Assembly (NCBI GenBank): GCA_024195265.1
Contig: JAJLRJ010000014.1
Span: 24,681,009 to 24,745,008, forward strand
DNA from: Dendrophyllia cribrosa
Lineage: Eukaryota > Cnidaria > Anthozoa > Scleractinia > Dendrophylliidae
Direction: 5' to 3'
DNA length: 64,000 bases
The translations under genes and the position numbers were made by a program. The notes below the pieces were generated by a model. It made no database searches, had not been told where the DNA came from, and worked only from the letters and a program-made list of their open reading frames with translations. Every line of letters begins with the position of its first letter. Position 1 is the stretch's first letter. Below are positions 13,001 through 21,328 of this stretch, one piece after another.

Positions 13001-16000
13001 TTGTTAAATAAGTTTTCATATAAAAGCGCTTCATTCTTTTTTTTTTTCATTTTTAGAAGCCTACGTTTTACTTACAGGCGTGTTAGTTTCTTCAGCTTAG
13101 CAAACACGTTCCTAGGTAGAAACTCGATAGCATTAGAAGACAAACGTCTACGAGGTAAAAATAATAAGGCAAACGTTACCATGTTACATTTTTAGGATGA
13201 CATTATGGCAATCTAGATCTATCACTAAAAAGATCCAAAATGCAACGCGATCCTTCTTTATCAGTCACTAATCACTCCGGAATTCTTCCCTTCGTTGCGG
13301 CCTTCAAACGTCCGCTTTAGCAATGTTCTTATTCTCCTTTCCAAATTTCTATTTTCTGTCAGTACTGTATAAAAGTTGTGTAGACATTTGCTATTTACCG
13401 GACTTTTCATCAAAAAATACACCACGCTTTTACCTGAAACATAGTTAATAGAATAAACTGGTTATGAAACTCAGTCAGTCCTTTGTTATATGTTTTTGTT
13501 CTCATTTCTTTTGTTCGTTTGCCTTGACCCTGCACAAAACACAAAAGGTATTGAAATGCATATGAGCAACTGACCAGTAGAAACATTTGGGCTAACACGT
13601 TAAACAAAACAATGTGCAGGGTCACGGTTCGTTCAACATAAAACAAAGCAGCTTTGTACACTCTTTTTGAAATTTATTGAGCTTCATAACCAGTTTGTTC
13701 TATTAACTATGCCTGAAAGGAAATTTTGACGACTTTAGGAGGGACTTTGGCTTTTTTCCTGTAATTTAGATAAAGGTTTTTTGAAATTTCGAGACTAGTG
13801 AATCTGCTTCTTGCGAACTTGAAGTTCACGGATCTGTGATCCCATGGCCAGTGATTCTTACACGTAACATTACCCATGAAGAGAGAAGACCCTTGGACGC
13901 GTTTTTCGCTTACTATCTTCTGGAGTTTCCGGAACATTTAAAATTTTATATCGGCCGTGAAAATGCGAATATTTCAGTAGAAGAAAAAAGGCTTTCCCGA
14001 GCAGAGCGGATTGAAAAACGATTTGAACAAGTTACTAACACGCCAGGTCAGCAGAACGCTCAAGGCGGCACTCGCCGGAATGACTTTTAAGTATTTCATT
14101 CAATACTGCTCAAACTTTGCAATATGACAGAAGTTTTTGTTTTCCGATTTTTCAGGATTTTGACGGGAAAATGACGTCAATCGGCTGACGGCAAGATTTA
14201 ATTTTCACTTAATTGCACAATAACTCCGTAATTTCTAGAGAACTCATTGAGACAAATTGAAATTTGAAAGAAATGTTGAAAAAGCTTAATCCGTTTAAAA
14301 GATATTGTATTTTAAAATTGGCAAATCATTGTTTTAAAAAATTAATAGTAACAAAATTGCGGGAAATTCAAACTTTAGATCTTTGTTATGTATCTACCAG
14401 AAGTGACCCGAACGTTTAAAAGTGGATGTAGGAGCAGTGAACCTTACATGTTTTCAGTGATTGTTGGGGCACATTCACTGAAGTTGACAAGTGTTAGTCC
14501 ATCGTAATTCCAACAGGAAAGATAATTTCCGTTTTTGTAACTTGACCAATAATGATAGCACTTCGAACCGCAATCTTAAAACAAGATAAATCAAATAATA
14601 ACTGTTATCAAAGAGTAAGCATAATATAATAGTTATATTTGACAAGATACCTAACTGATTCGTCTGCAATTCATATACAATTCACATTTCCTATTAGTTT
14701 CTATTTTTTCTTCAATTGTTGTATAAAAAATACGCTTCAGGGAGACAACAGAGTGAGCAGTAACATTCAATAAGTAACTAAAGTGTTGAGACGTTCGGAA
14801 AGCACTTAACCGCGGTCAAACGAGAGACATTTGCAAAAGTTAACTGAGCAAAGTATTTAAAAGTTAAGGTTGTCATTTTCATTGTTTAAAGTTTAATATA
14901 TTGCCAATACACTGTCAATTTACCAAACGTTTTGAAAGTTTACCATAAAAGTTCTAAGCGTTTAAAAATTGTGAACTGCAGAATTGTCGGCGCCATTTGC
15001 CAACATAATTTTGATCAGGCGCAAAGAGTTTTGGTCAGTTTTCGACGCAAAAAGCTCATCATTTTGAGAAAAATTACTAATTACTAATTAAAAGTAAAAA
15101 AATAAGTAAGTAAAAAAATTACTAATTTTTTTTATACATCCTTGCCCATATTTCTATTTAATATTAAATAAAATCCCACTAAATTAAACGTAAAACGCTT
15201 CGGACGTTTGACCGCGATGGAGGAAAGCACACGGTTGTTTTGCCGCAATAGTTGCTTTGCAGAATCCATCATTCGTTTTTTTCGGTCATATTTATGTCGA
15301 ATATGATATTATGCTATTAGTCAGGAGGATTTTTAGTCTCTATTAGGTATTTGTTAACAGCTTCTCGAATATCGCCATCTCTGACTTGTAACAATCATTT
15401 AACAGTTCAACTTTCCCAAACCATATGAAATATTTACCAAATACGGCGAATTCCCCAACAACAGTGGTTAAACGTTTTAGTCAACATTCTAGGGACAGTA
15501 TGCTTCGTTCCACGTTTGTGGCGTTGGAAGTAGGAAACAAGACGTTTGAGTTTGAACGCCGCTGTCATACAATGTGTAATGAATGGATAGAAACTTGCTT
15601 ACGTCCAGGACAGCTGATATGGGGTCTCATTTAATGTACTACAGTACTAAGTATAGTACATATTATTATAATCATATTCTGGAAGCCGGGTATGGAAAAC
15701 GAATGGATTATTGTCAGGAGCAAATGCCATTTCGAATTTTGATCAATAATATGTTTTGTAACCTGGAGTTTAGATCAAAGTCTTACCAGTAAATATAACT
15801 GAAAATTCTTTAGCGTCTTTTCCATTAATGCTGGTGGCAACACAGCTGTAGTTTCCTTCTTCATATAACTTTACGCTTGCAGTGCCAGTTGTATTTACCA
15901 ACACTGTAGAGTTCCTCATCAGAGCGGTGTATATGGGAGGCTGTCCGTTGGCTGAACATGAAAATTTGAAGCCTGGTAATGCACTAACAACAGGACCTGG

Positions 16001-16991
16001 ATCCAGTAGTGTTACTGCGGGTGGAGCTGATTAAGAAAATGATCCAAACGTCGTGTTTTTAAACTTTATTTGGTTAACAATATTGTAATCATGTACAATT
16101 GGTATTGCCTAGGTAATAGCTTGGGGTCAGTTCTCCACTTCTTTGGTCATGACATAGGGGATTTCGCACTTAAGATAATCACCTTTATCAATTAAACATG
16201 GATTCAAAATGTGACCTGTTTGTACAATTCCTTCCATTTAAAATCAGTTTTGTCGTGGTTCAGTGAGGCTTCAGTCAATGCCAGTAGCATTGACTGAAGG
16301 TTTAATTTCAATATGTTCGTTTGGGTTTCTTTGGAGTTCTTGTAACCACGTTTCTTGGTTGATCCACGATCGCTTGGGCCAAAGTGCTTGCTCGTTCTTC
16401 GTCTAACGGCTTATTTGTCATTGATTTTCGACTTTTTGGCTTCTCTGATTATGCAAACGGCCAAGAGTTTGCAAAATCTTATTAATTTCGCAGAGAGCAG
16501 CGAAATGGAGCGGTCTCTATGGGAAAGAAGACTTTTCGCGCTTGCGAATTCTCCCTGTGATTAAATATTAGATCCGACAAATTCCGCATTCACATCTCGT
16601 GACAGGTTTGGGTGAATTTTAATTAGCGGTAACGTTGTTGGCAACTTGTTGGCAAAACATAGATCTTGGTCTCCCCGATTAATCTAGCGAAAAAGATATT
16701 GTTTGAAAGTTTGCGGCAAAATCCACATATTATGATACCATAATATCATGTTTTCGCTATATAACACGTTTTAGGTTAACCTAGGCCTGTCACAAACATT
16801 TAATTACCGCGAATAAAATACTTGCAGTAATAAGAGAAATTGATGCAATTTTTGACCACTTGATCATTTTATCGAAATTGAATTCTATATATTTCCTTAC
16901 CTTGAAATGTAACGGCACTTTTCATATCACGCAACATTAATACGAGTAATATGAAAAGCATTGTCATCATGCAAAACCAATTTCTGGCCAT
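2215..16991 (-). CDS. Gene A: Ig + leucine-rich-repeat receptor-type protein, 5' part
   Basis: Gene model: join of 16991-16901 (signal peptide), 16026-15787 (Ig), 14574-14448 (LRRNT-like), 13147-13076 (LRR) and 2286-2215 (LRR). Five exons, 602 nt, one open frame, running off the left edge. Every intron has GT-AG ends and the phases agree (1, 1, 2, 2, 2). The product should be a secreted or membrane receptor with one Ig domain ahead of LRRs. Its missing 3' part is plausibly like gene B: more LRRs, GCC2/GCC3 cysteine-rich modules and a multi-pass membrane region. That is inference from the adjacent gene in the same orientation. Additional LRR exons may be hidden in the 10.8 kb intron between the last two exons, which is full of transposons. 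Ligand and function are unknown. Confidence 0.7.
2287..2876. other. Intronic stretch without recognised gene
   Basis: Short frames here (for example 2354-2635 minus) show no protein-like composition. I see low-complexity AT-rich DNA and nothing else that I can name. Confidence 0.5.
2877..2904 (+). ncRNA. Hammerhead-ribozyme-like motif (PLE type)
   Basis: CTGAAGA is followed by an AGGC/GCC stem II and then GAAAC-GTC. This fits the hammerhead core (CUGANGA, stem II, GAAA, then UH) with a two-pair stem III, the minimal form described in Penelope-like elements. Surrounding sequence was not linked to a coding PLE here. Confidence 0.5.
3160..3261 (+). repeat. LINE 3' end with ATT-rich tail
   Basis: A sequence ending in AATAAAGTTATTATTATTG, preceded by a GC-richer stretch with 'CCCTCGGCTAG', has the look of a 3' UTR of a non-LTR retrotransposon with a trinucleotide tail. 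No coding part is attached. Confidence 0.4.
3262..3351 (-). repeat. LINE 3' UTR copy (second copy of 3352-3505)
   Basis: On the minus strand this segment repeats the 3' UTR and trinucleotide tail at 3352-3505: both contain AACTTGTTGTTGCTTGCTCC and GAGATGCTACAATAT. Two LINE tails of one family therefore lie next to each other in the same orientation. Confidence 0.6.
3352..3505 (-). mobile_element. LINE 3' UTR and (TAA)n tail, cut from its coding part by the Gypsy element
   Basis: Read on the minus strand, this is the continuation of the LINE coding end at 8580-8337. It ends in a (TAA)n run (plus-strand (TTA)n at about 3353-3399). The Gypsy insertion separates the two pieces; the 4-bp CCTA present on both sides (3502-3505 and 8336-8339) marks the join. 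Confidence 0.7.
3506..3639 (+). mobile_element. Gypsy-type element, 5' LTR
   Basis: 134 bp, beginning TGTAGCGTGGGGCC and ending TTTGTATTACA. It matches the 3' LTR at 8201-8335 with only a few differences. The flanking CCTA (3502-3505) is the target-site duplication. The bases just after the LTR (TGGTGGCATAC, from 3642) occupy the primer-binding-site position, but I do not assign the tRNA. Confidence 0.9.
3675..4607 (+). pseudogene. Gypsy gag remnant with CCHC zinc knuckle
   Basis: The likely gag start is ATG at 3675, 36 nt after the LTR; the first 16 codons have a coiled-coil-like charge pattern and then hit TAG at 3723. The rest is spread over different frames (3838-4104, 3882-4253, 4293-4607), so several frameshifts are present. 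The last part holds a zinc knuckle, [14 protein letters not shown] (C-X2-C-X4-H-X4-C), at the position expected for nucleocapsid. In an intact element Gag would form the particle and bind RNA. Broken and not translatable as one protein. Confidence 0.75.
4604..5195 (+). pseudogene. Gypsy aspartic protease region
   Basis: The frame 4604-4900 overlaps the zinc-knuckle frame by 4 nt and contains [13 protein letters not shown], the D-S-G-A active-site box of retropepsins. A second frame, 4902-5195, continues the pol-type sequence after a stop and frame change. The protease would cleave Gag-Pol. It is inactivated by the broken frame downstream. The family's usual flap region cannot be confirmed by eye. 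Confidence 0.75.
5438..5869. mobile_element. Tigger/pogo-like MITE inserted in the Gypsy pol gene
   Basis: 432 bp with terminal inverted repeats CAGTAATAACCC... and ...GGGTTATTACTG, flanked by a TA dinucleotide on both sides (5436-5437 and 5870-5871). A CAGT start with TA duplication is typical of Tc1/mariner-pogo elements. Inside are several copies of the TIR-derived TAAGAACCT motif. No transposase. Its position between protease and reverse transcriptase shows that it arrived after the LTR element. Confidence 0.85.
5883..6812 (+). pseudogene. Gypsy reverse transcriptase, two in-frame stops
   Basis: The frame holds the ordered RT blocks: [50 protein letters not shown] and the catalytic YLDD (in [11 protein letters not shown]), followed after TAA (6441-6443) by [11 protein letters not shown] and the thumb region [16 protein letters not shown] second in-frame TAA (6810-6812) falls just before RNase H. 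Frame is otherwise kept over about 930 nt, so decay is recent or the element was amplified late. RT would copy the element RNA to DNA. Confidence 0.9.
6813..7325 (+). pseudogene. Gypsy RNase H domain
   Basis: In frame with the RT, it begins [15 protein letters not shown] (first catalytic Asp box), then [23 protein letters not shown] (Glu box) and TDHRALQWL (Asp box), and ends HCNADGLSR. All the usual RNase H landmarks are visible. A TAA at 7323-7325 ends the frame ahead of integrase. It would degrade the RNA strand in RNA:DNA hybrids during reverse transcription. Confidence 0.88.
7326..8151 (+). pseudogene. Gypsy integrase with deleted catalytic core
   Basis: The sequence carries part of the N-terminal zinc-binding segment ([19 protein letters not shown] then RRRFYWHGM) and, directly after it at about 7580, the C-terminal part ([19 protein letters not shown] and [10 protein letters not shown]). 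The DDE catalytic core normally between them is missing, so the element could not integrate with its own enzyme. A proline-rich, low-similarity tail follows to the stop at 8149-8151. The frame differs from that of RT/RNase H. Confidence 0.8.
8201..8335 (+). mobile_element. Gypsy-type element, 3' LTR
   Basis: 135 bp, TGTGGCGTGGGG to TTTGTGTTATA, preceded by a purine-rich tract (AAGGGG, 8192-8197) that would prime plus-strand synthesis. It is followed by CCTA (8336-8339), equal to the bases before the 5' LTR, which is a 4-bp target duplication. The LTR is short for this class but intact. The element spans 3506-8335. Confidence 0.9.
8337..8580 (-). pseudogene. LINE reverse-transcriptase ORF, C-terminal remnant
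   Basis: On the minus strand, a frame ending TAG at 8339-8337 reads [19 protein letters not shown]... and ...[18 protein letters not shown], the typical far C-terminus of cnidarian LINE pol proteins. One frameshift separates it from the preceding lysine/glutamate-rich stretch. Its 3' UTR is found at 3505-3352, on the other side of the Gypsy insertion. The main RT domain is absent (5' truncation). Confidence 0.65.
8690..8790 (+). repeat. LINE 3' UTR end, plus strand
   Basis: The segment GGCTCGGGAGATTGGGTGACC, CACTCCC and then ATTAAATAAATTATTACTATT is a non-LTR 3' end with a short-repeat tail. A diverged relative is at 52925-53030 on the minus strand. The satellite at 8791-9112 grows directly out of its tail. 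Confidence 0.5.
8791..9112. repeat. (ACTATC)n hexanucleotide microsatellite
   Basis: About 44 almost perfect ACTATC units flanked by (ACTATT)n. The long frames across it, encoding Leu-Ser on plus and Ile-Val on minus, are artefacts of the repeat. It probably expanded from the tail of the adjoining LINE; a second LINE-like tail with ACTATT repeats ends at about 9316. Confidence 0.95.
9319..9712 (+). repeat. Direct repeat, copy 2 (partner 1697-2200)
   Basis: This is the same sequence as 1697-2200 without the internal 100-bp duplication. It lies just before an antisense copy of the LRR exon, as the first copy lies just before the exon itself. In this copy, however, the exon is inverted and 320 bp further away. 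Confidence 0.7.
9741..9772 (+). ncRNA. Hammerhead-ribozyme-like motif
   Basis: It has a perfect CTGATGA core box, stem II AGAAC...GTTC and GAAA. The stem III side (TTAA) is weak. Reads as a decayed PLE-type ribozyme. Confidence 0.4.
9866..9990. repeat. Perfect inverted repeat
   Basis: The arms are about 57 nt, with a short AT-rich loop (around 9925-9932), and read AACATCTGAAAGTCCAATTG in one arm. The same word is found 20 nt after the ribozyme-like motif at 61522, so this is probably a PLE terminal piece. A (TA)n run follows to 10022. Confidence 0.75.
10034..10105 (+). pseudogene. Antisense duplicate of gene A LRR exon
   Basis: 72 nt on the plus strand with AG before and GT after, encoding [18 protein letters not shown] then TNLEWL. 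It differs from the exon at 2286-2215 by only a few bases, but lies opposite to gene A transcription. It is therefore an inverted copy that gene A cannot use. It could only pair with the sense exon in an RNA, or be used by an unseen plus-strand transcript. Confidence 0.75.
10150..10500. mobile_element. tRNA-like TIR element, rearranged copy
   Basis: It shares its internal part and one terminal repeat (10435-10500) with the complete element at 58308-58720. It contains an uninterrupted tRNA-like sequence on the minus strand at 10290-10222. Confidence 0.65.
10222..10290 (-). other. tRNA-derived sequence
   Basis: On the minus strand: box A TGGCCTAGTGGTTAAGGC, a GTC-containing anticodon-loop region, then GAGACCCGGGTTCAACTCCC (box B). 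The last part strongly resembles tRNA-Asp, but the anticodon stem is imperfect, so I call it a tRNA-derived SINE-like module carried by a mobile element. Confidence 0.6.
10557..11787 (+). pseudogene. Crypton-type tyrosine recombinase (DUF3504-like), broken
   Basis: Starts ATG 10557 in an acidic N-terminal part and continues through frames 10860-11291, 11189-11503 and 11302-11787. Recognisable family words are [59 protein letters not shown] and CTFQIFHG. Such proteins are tyrosine recombinases of Crypton DNA transposons, many of them domesticated in animals. The HxxR-containing LSGH segment expected between LLDA and SLQSY is missing here, so the catalytic site is incomplete, and there are at least two frameshifts. 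An AATAAA lies at 11864. Dead copy. Confidence 0.8.
11788..12077. other. Crypton 3' flank
   Basis: Contains a possible polyadenylation signal at 11864 and otherwise AT-rich sequence. No gene seen. Confidence 0.4.
12158..12185 (-). ncRNA. Hammerhead-like core, family 1
   Basis: CCGACGA, stem II GGGC/GCTC type, GAAAC-GTC. The first box differs from CTGANGA by one base (U4 to C), which should weaken catalysis. Identical in 12409-12436, 30514-30541 and 37682-37709. Confidence 0.45.
12409..12436 (+). ncRNA. Hammerhead-like core, family 1
   Basis: Same sequence as the core at 12185-12158, on the opposite strand of the same fold-back unit. Confidence 0.45.
12573..13075. other. Gene A intron, no gene recognised
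   Basis: AT-rich; there is a small inverted pair around TCTATTGTAC / GTCCATTGTAC (12670 and 12791). Frames here are not protein-like. Confidence 0.4.
13076..13147 (-). CDS. Gene A exon: LRR
   Basis: 72-nt phase-2 exon, acceptor CTCGTAG, donor GTAAGT. It encodes one LRR unit: [18 protein letters not shown] followed by KKLTRL. Its first base completes an Ile codon with the preceding exon. Confidence 0.85.
13148..14447. other. Gene A intron, no gene recognised
   Basis: A frame at 13836-14090 (plus, 84 codons) has a lysine/arginine-rich end but no domain that I recognise and no convincing splice sites. I leave it uncalled. Confidence 0.4.
14448..14574 (-). CDS. Gene A exon: LRRNT-like cysteine-rich cap
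   Basis: 127 nt, entering in phase 1 and leaving in phase 2, so it is exactly the adaptor needed between the phase-1 Ig exon and the phase-2 LRR exons. Acceptor TTTTAAG, donor GTAAGG. The frame has four cysteines (CGSKC, LSC, SEC) and the words [18 protein letters not shown], which fit the N-terminal LRR cap (C-x-C then a GL segment). Three N-glycosylation-like sites are not obvious except NFS. Confidence 0.75.
14810..15216. mobile_element. MITE with CGCGGTCAAACG ends
   Basis: The left end CGCGGTCAAACG (near 14811) is inverted at the right end, CGTTTGACCGCG (near 15205). The interior is AT-rich and has no coding sequence. It lies in the gene A intron between the Ig and LRRNT exons. Confidence 0.5.
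15217..15786. other. Gene A intron, no gene recognised
   Basis: Two short frames (15425-15634, 15583-15792) are not protein-like in composition. Nothing else recognised. Confidence 0.4.
15787..16026 (-). CDS. Gene A exon: immunoglobulin domain
   Basis: A 240-nt exon, phase 1 at both ends, as is usual for a module-type Ig exon. Acceptor TTAATCAG, donor GTAAGA. It encodes [18 protein letters not shown], then [12 protein letters not shown] (first Ig cysteine) and [16 protein letters not shown] (second cysteine in the D/N-Y-x-C box). This is an I-set-like extracellular Ig domain of about 80 residues. NST and NTT are potential N-glycosylation sites. Confidence 0.92.
16027..16900. other. Gene A first intron
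   Basis: Holds a perfect 13-bp hairpin at 16269-16299 (CTTCAGTCAATGC, 5-nt loop). No exon is seen, and the frame at 16355-16564 is not protein-like. Confidence 0.4.
16901..16991 (-). CDS. Gene A exon: signal peptide
   Basis: ATG at 16991 starts [20 protein letters not shown], a short basic n-region and a hydrophobic core, followed by a polar c-region ending at SAVTFQ. The exon ends in phase 1 at GTAAGG and joins the Ig exon in frame. The frame stays open upstream to another ATG at 17078, which would add 29 hydrophobic residues; I prefer 16991 because it makes a classical signal peptide. Confidence 0.75.
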
Positions 16992-19900
16992 GATAATAAT
17001 GTTGATCACTTTCACTGAAAATATCTCATTTCTGTAGATAATGAAGAAGACAGCAGTAAATATTATGAACAACATCAAACATATAATAACAAGAGGCTAC
17101 ACTTAGCCTATACTCATGTGCATGAGACTCTAAGATGCGTTGATTGAAGTTACCAATTTTTCTGTACTCGCTTTTAATATCTAATTTATTGATTCCCGAT
17201 CAAATCCACACTCGTCTATTACTTTCCAAGCCGTGAATTATTTCTGTTATATTTGAAAAGACTACTTAAAAAAATATGCAGTCGAGGACTGCATGTGGCC
17301 CACATGCTGTAAAAAGAAAATTGATAATCAATGTGAAGAATTAGTATTCCTGTGTTACTAAATCGCATGCAACCTGTGTTAAATGGGTTATTCCAGAAAA
17401 AAATCCCCCTCCCCCCCCCCCCCCCACGACGGATGCAAGATTTTTTTTACCCCTCCCCCGCCCGGGCAGGCAGACCCACCCTCGAACCTTGATTTTTAAC
17501 CCAGATACCCCCCTCCTGCCCGGATTACCATTAACTTTTTGTAGGCCCTAAATAAACAGAAAATCGCATTCAGGAGATCCGGGATTTTTTTAAAGATTTC
17601 AAATCTTTGGTGATAATTGCTATGAATTGGTCAAACATTTTGTAAATAAACGTTGCGTGACGCATTCACTAAAATCTCTCCGTGATTTTAAGACCAAATC
17701 GAAATGAAATGTTTCAATAACTTAAAGCTGGTTCTTTAAAAAAATTCTTTGATTTTGCCATCTATAATAAGTTTTTTCCAGGCTTCACAGTTTCTTCAAA
17801 GTGTTGTCGCAAATACACAATTTTGTTTTCTTGTTTTATGCAAATTTCATGTGAAATGTAATTTGATTTTATATGAATATGACCACTGAATCCAAAATAT
17901 ATTTTCTATAAAAGGTCGAAACTTTTGAATGAAACTCATATTTCCTTGAATGAAAATGCCTTTCCTTTGATTAAAAGAGTCAAACACATATCGGAATTCA
18001 GTGATTTTCTGCTTCTGGAAGTCTTGGCGATTTACGGCGCGGAACCGGCTAGCGTCTGCGAAAATATAATAAACATCACAAAATAATTCAATTCAGCAAC
18101 CTATTTTTATTATGCTTTTAAAATTGCCGACTTTTCCTGTGTAATAGAATGCCAATCCTATCCGGAAAGATCATTCGCATAATGCTTTCGCTAATCAAAA
18201 AAAGCAGTTCTGAATGGTCAAAGGTGCAGAAATGAAATGCTAGCGGCGTTTGAATCATGAGTTCGGATAGCTCAAGGTCTGCAAACAAACACTTCGATTC
18301 ACAGCTCGATATTTCACTAAAACCTTTCTCCAAACCACGAAAACACCTAAAATAAACTTTGAAAACAATGCTTGGCCACATTTGGTGAAAGCTATGCTTT
18401 GTAAAGCAGTAAAAAGAACGAGAAAGCTTCGTTTACCTTTCCCACGGATCCAAAGCGCGCACGTACAAACAGAACTGCCTTGACAATCGAGTCGTCCAAT
18501 CTGAAGCTACACCAAATTGAAGAAACGTTGTCGGATGAAAAGCATAAATCATGAACGATGCGACCCAAAGGTTTACTGGGAATTTGGACAAATTAATCTT
18601 CGTCTGTCACAGAATACACATTTTATTAACACAGGATGTATAAATCCATGCTCTTAATTATCTCAAACAAAGAAAACATATTGATTATCAAGAAATGGAA
18701 TATTACTAGCTTGCCAAAGCTGCCTACCCAGAATCCCATTCGGTCTCATCGTTCATGGTTTATGATTTTCACGCGTCAACGTTTCTTCAATTTGGTGTAT
18801 CAGAACTGTCTCATCGTACAGCAATCGGGTGAACTCGGCACAACTTCGCGCTTCGGAAAGTCGGACTTACAAAAAGCAATAAAGTCAGTAAAAATCGACA
18901 TTAACATGACACGCATTCCACAGTCCGTAATCCACAGAAGTCCAGTCCCAAAGTCCAATTTTTTTATTAAATCCGATGGGCTGAAGTAACGACGCTGTTT
19001 TGCCGTGTGTTTCTATTGTTATTTCATTAAAAAAGTCTTGAAATTACTCACCACAGGCAGCGAGGACTGCTCCGACACAAGCATTGTAAAGAATCGGCAG
19101 TAAAAAGGGGAATAAATTGACAATATGCTTACCAGTGAGAGAGATCGATGTTTGGTATTTTTGCCTCGGAAGAACTCTGATTAAAAATAGCTCTTAGTTT
19201 TTCAGAATCGCGACAAATTCGGCCTCAAGTTGTATGCTGTGTATAGAAGCAACGTTCACCTCGATGGGAGAAATACAGGACTGACATATACACCAATAAG
19301 ACCAAATAACGGAAAATGTTTGTCATGCGCATGCGTAAGAAACATTTGTCTTATATTTCAATGTACCATAAGAAAAGAAGCAATTTATATTTTAATATTT
19401 TAAACAAGATAAGAATAGTTTAAACAAGATAAGAAGACGTCCGACATGGAAAAGAGTTACTCCTTTCATTCAGTCATCGTACCAACAAACCACGTTAACA
19501 TTGAATGTTTTATAAATGAAGGCTGTACCACAATGAAGCAAGTCATTCTTGTGAAACTAATGTATACCTGACGTGAACATTACTTATGTGAGTAGGGTTG
19601 TAGGAGACGCTGTCGTGACACTTCAGTAACGCTGTTTTACCGGAAGTGAGGGTAGCCGGAAGTCACTAAACAGGAAGTGTAAATGGCAAAGCTATAAACC
19701 GGAAGTGCACAATTTAAAATATGCGTCCATAAATTTGCATGCAAAATCGTGACAGAAAAAATAATAATAATAAAAAAGAAAAACGGGGGGCATTTTATAA
19801 CTCATGCCGCTACGTGCATGAGTAAATATTTTAAGTCTAAACATAATTTGATGTTTTCATTTAGATTTGTTTCATTTTTTATCATTTCAAACGCTGCTTA

Positions 19901-20044
19901 CCGATAGATATTTTGCAACCTTAAACTTTTTAAGATAGGAGAGGAAAGCCTACAGTGAAGGAAAAATGTTTTACTCGCATTCTCCAGAAAGTTGTACGAT
20001 GTCGTTTCACTGTCTTAAATTGGCTTGGCCTGTCGAAAGAAGAT
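16992..20044. other. Region upstream of gene A, no gene recognised
   Basis: Includes a poly-C/CCCTCC low-complexity stretch (17405-17470) and an imperfect inverted pair around 18515-18560 and 18750-18800 (sharing CGTTGTCGG-like and TCATGAACGATG words). No coding domain is visible in either strand. It should contain the gene A promoter, but I cannot point to a TSS. Confidence 0.4.
19639..19707. promoter_or_regulatory. Cluster of four ETS-type GGAAGT sites
   Basis: ACCGGAAGTG (19639), GCCGGAAGTC (19655), ACAGGAAGTG (19670) and ACCGGAAGTG (19699) lie within 70 bp, all in the same orientation. CCGGAAGT is the ETS/GABP core. They are 2.65 kb upstream of the gene A start. This could be a regulatory cluster or a chance repeat within a mobile element. 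Confidence 0.3.
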
Positions 20045-21035
20045 TTAAGAAGGGCGTTGTCGTTGTCCACGTCTATTGAAGGCACGCTGATGACTGAATA
20101 GACCTATCGGTGATAGAAAGGCTTTACCACAACGACTGCAGTCAAAACTCTGGTAAACGGTGAACGCTGGAGTATTTTTTTTCGTCTGGAGTATTTTTTT
20201 CCTCAATTTTTTTCGTCTGTTTTTGTCTATCTTCCACGACACTTGCTCGTCTAATGTTTTCAAAGGATAACGTTGATTGCCTGACTGCGGTTGTTTGTCT
20301 TCATGTATCACGATCTCCAGCAAGGGTTTCAAACTGGCGGTGGTCAGGGTTGCAGAGAGGAGGGACGTCTTAAGTTAGTCTTTGAAGGGCTTTCTCGGTA
20401 CTTCTTTGCGTCGTTTCCAGTAGAGAGTTCCCCATACAGGTGGATCTTTGGCAGGCGATCGTTCCCCATCCTGGCGACATGACCACCCTAACGATGCTTA
20501 ATCTGGAAAAGCACGGTATCAATGCTGATGATCTCTGCAGACTACAGTACCTCGAAATTTGTAATGAAATCACTCCTGACAAGTGAATACAAAAAAATAG
20601 TGTGGAAACAATGGTGATGGAAATATACCCACGATTTTGGGTAGTCAGCACAGCAGCCTTTATAGACGCTAATTGTTTACGTTGTCCCTGACACGTTTGT
20701 AGAGTCTAAGAAACGCGCTGTTTGCCTTGGCCAGCTTTTGCCGATTTCTTTGACATTCTTCACTTCAGATGAATTCATGCACCCCAAGTAGCGGAACTGA
20801 TGAACTGCTTTCAGATGTGTCTGCTCATTAGTAAAGCTTGGGGGTAGTATATGTTACGAGGTATTGTTGAGCACTTTTTCATACTAAGTTCAAGTCCAAA
20901 GAGATGCGCAGCCTCTTCAAAACAAGCTGTTATGTGCGCATATCTGCAAACAGGAGCTACCGAAAGGGTTTTTCTGTTAGCCTGCAGACGTCTCAGATCC
21001 CGCCCTATTTTCCTCTCTCGGGAAACACGAAGCAC
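20045..21035 (-). pseudogene. LINE remnant: RT palm end to C-terminal zinc finger
   Basis: Minus strand. 21035-20811 reads CFEEAAHLFGLELSMKK, the block after the RT active site. The middle (20800-20370), with frameshifts, reads HQFRYLGCMN and LSIVRVVMSPGWG-like words (normally a 'rW.GHV.RM' block). 20332-20045 ends with SFDCSRCGKAFLSPIGLFSH, the CCHH finger typical of the C-terminus of this LINE type. It is broken by several frameshifts and 5'-truncated. Confidence 0.7.
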
Positions 21036-21328
21036 CCAAATCTTGGATTCCTATCGTGTCAGGAAGGCGTCAAAAGTTTCCGCTTAGTACAAGTTTGAAT
21101 ATGTATTCGATTTATCGACTCAATATCATATCCTTACCCTTGTGACTGTATATGTAACTGATACTTTTATAATAAAAGGTTTTGATTTTCAGGTAAAAAA
21201 AACTGATAATAATAATAATTGGGCTGTTCTGTCATTTTTCTGAATTTATTGTGTCAATCTTAAAATGCGCTATGCTTATAAAAGAAATGTTGGCAAATGA
21301 CAACTGGGAAAAAATTGAAAAAAAGAGA

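Noticed and set aside
16355..16564. 69-codon plus-strand frame in the gene A intron
   Set aside because: No splice context or known motif, and composition is not protein-like.
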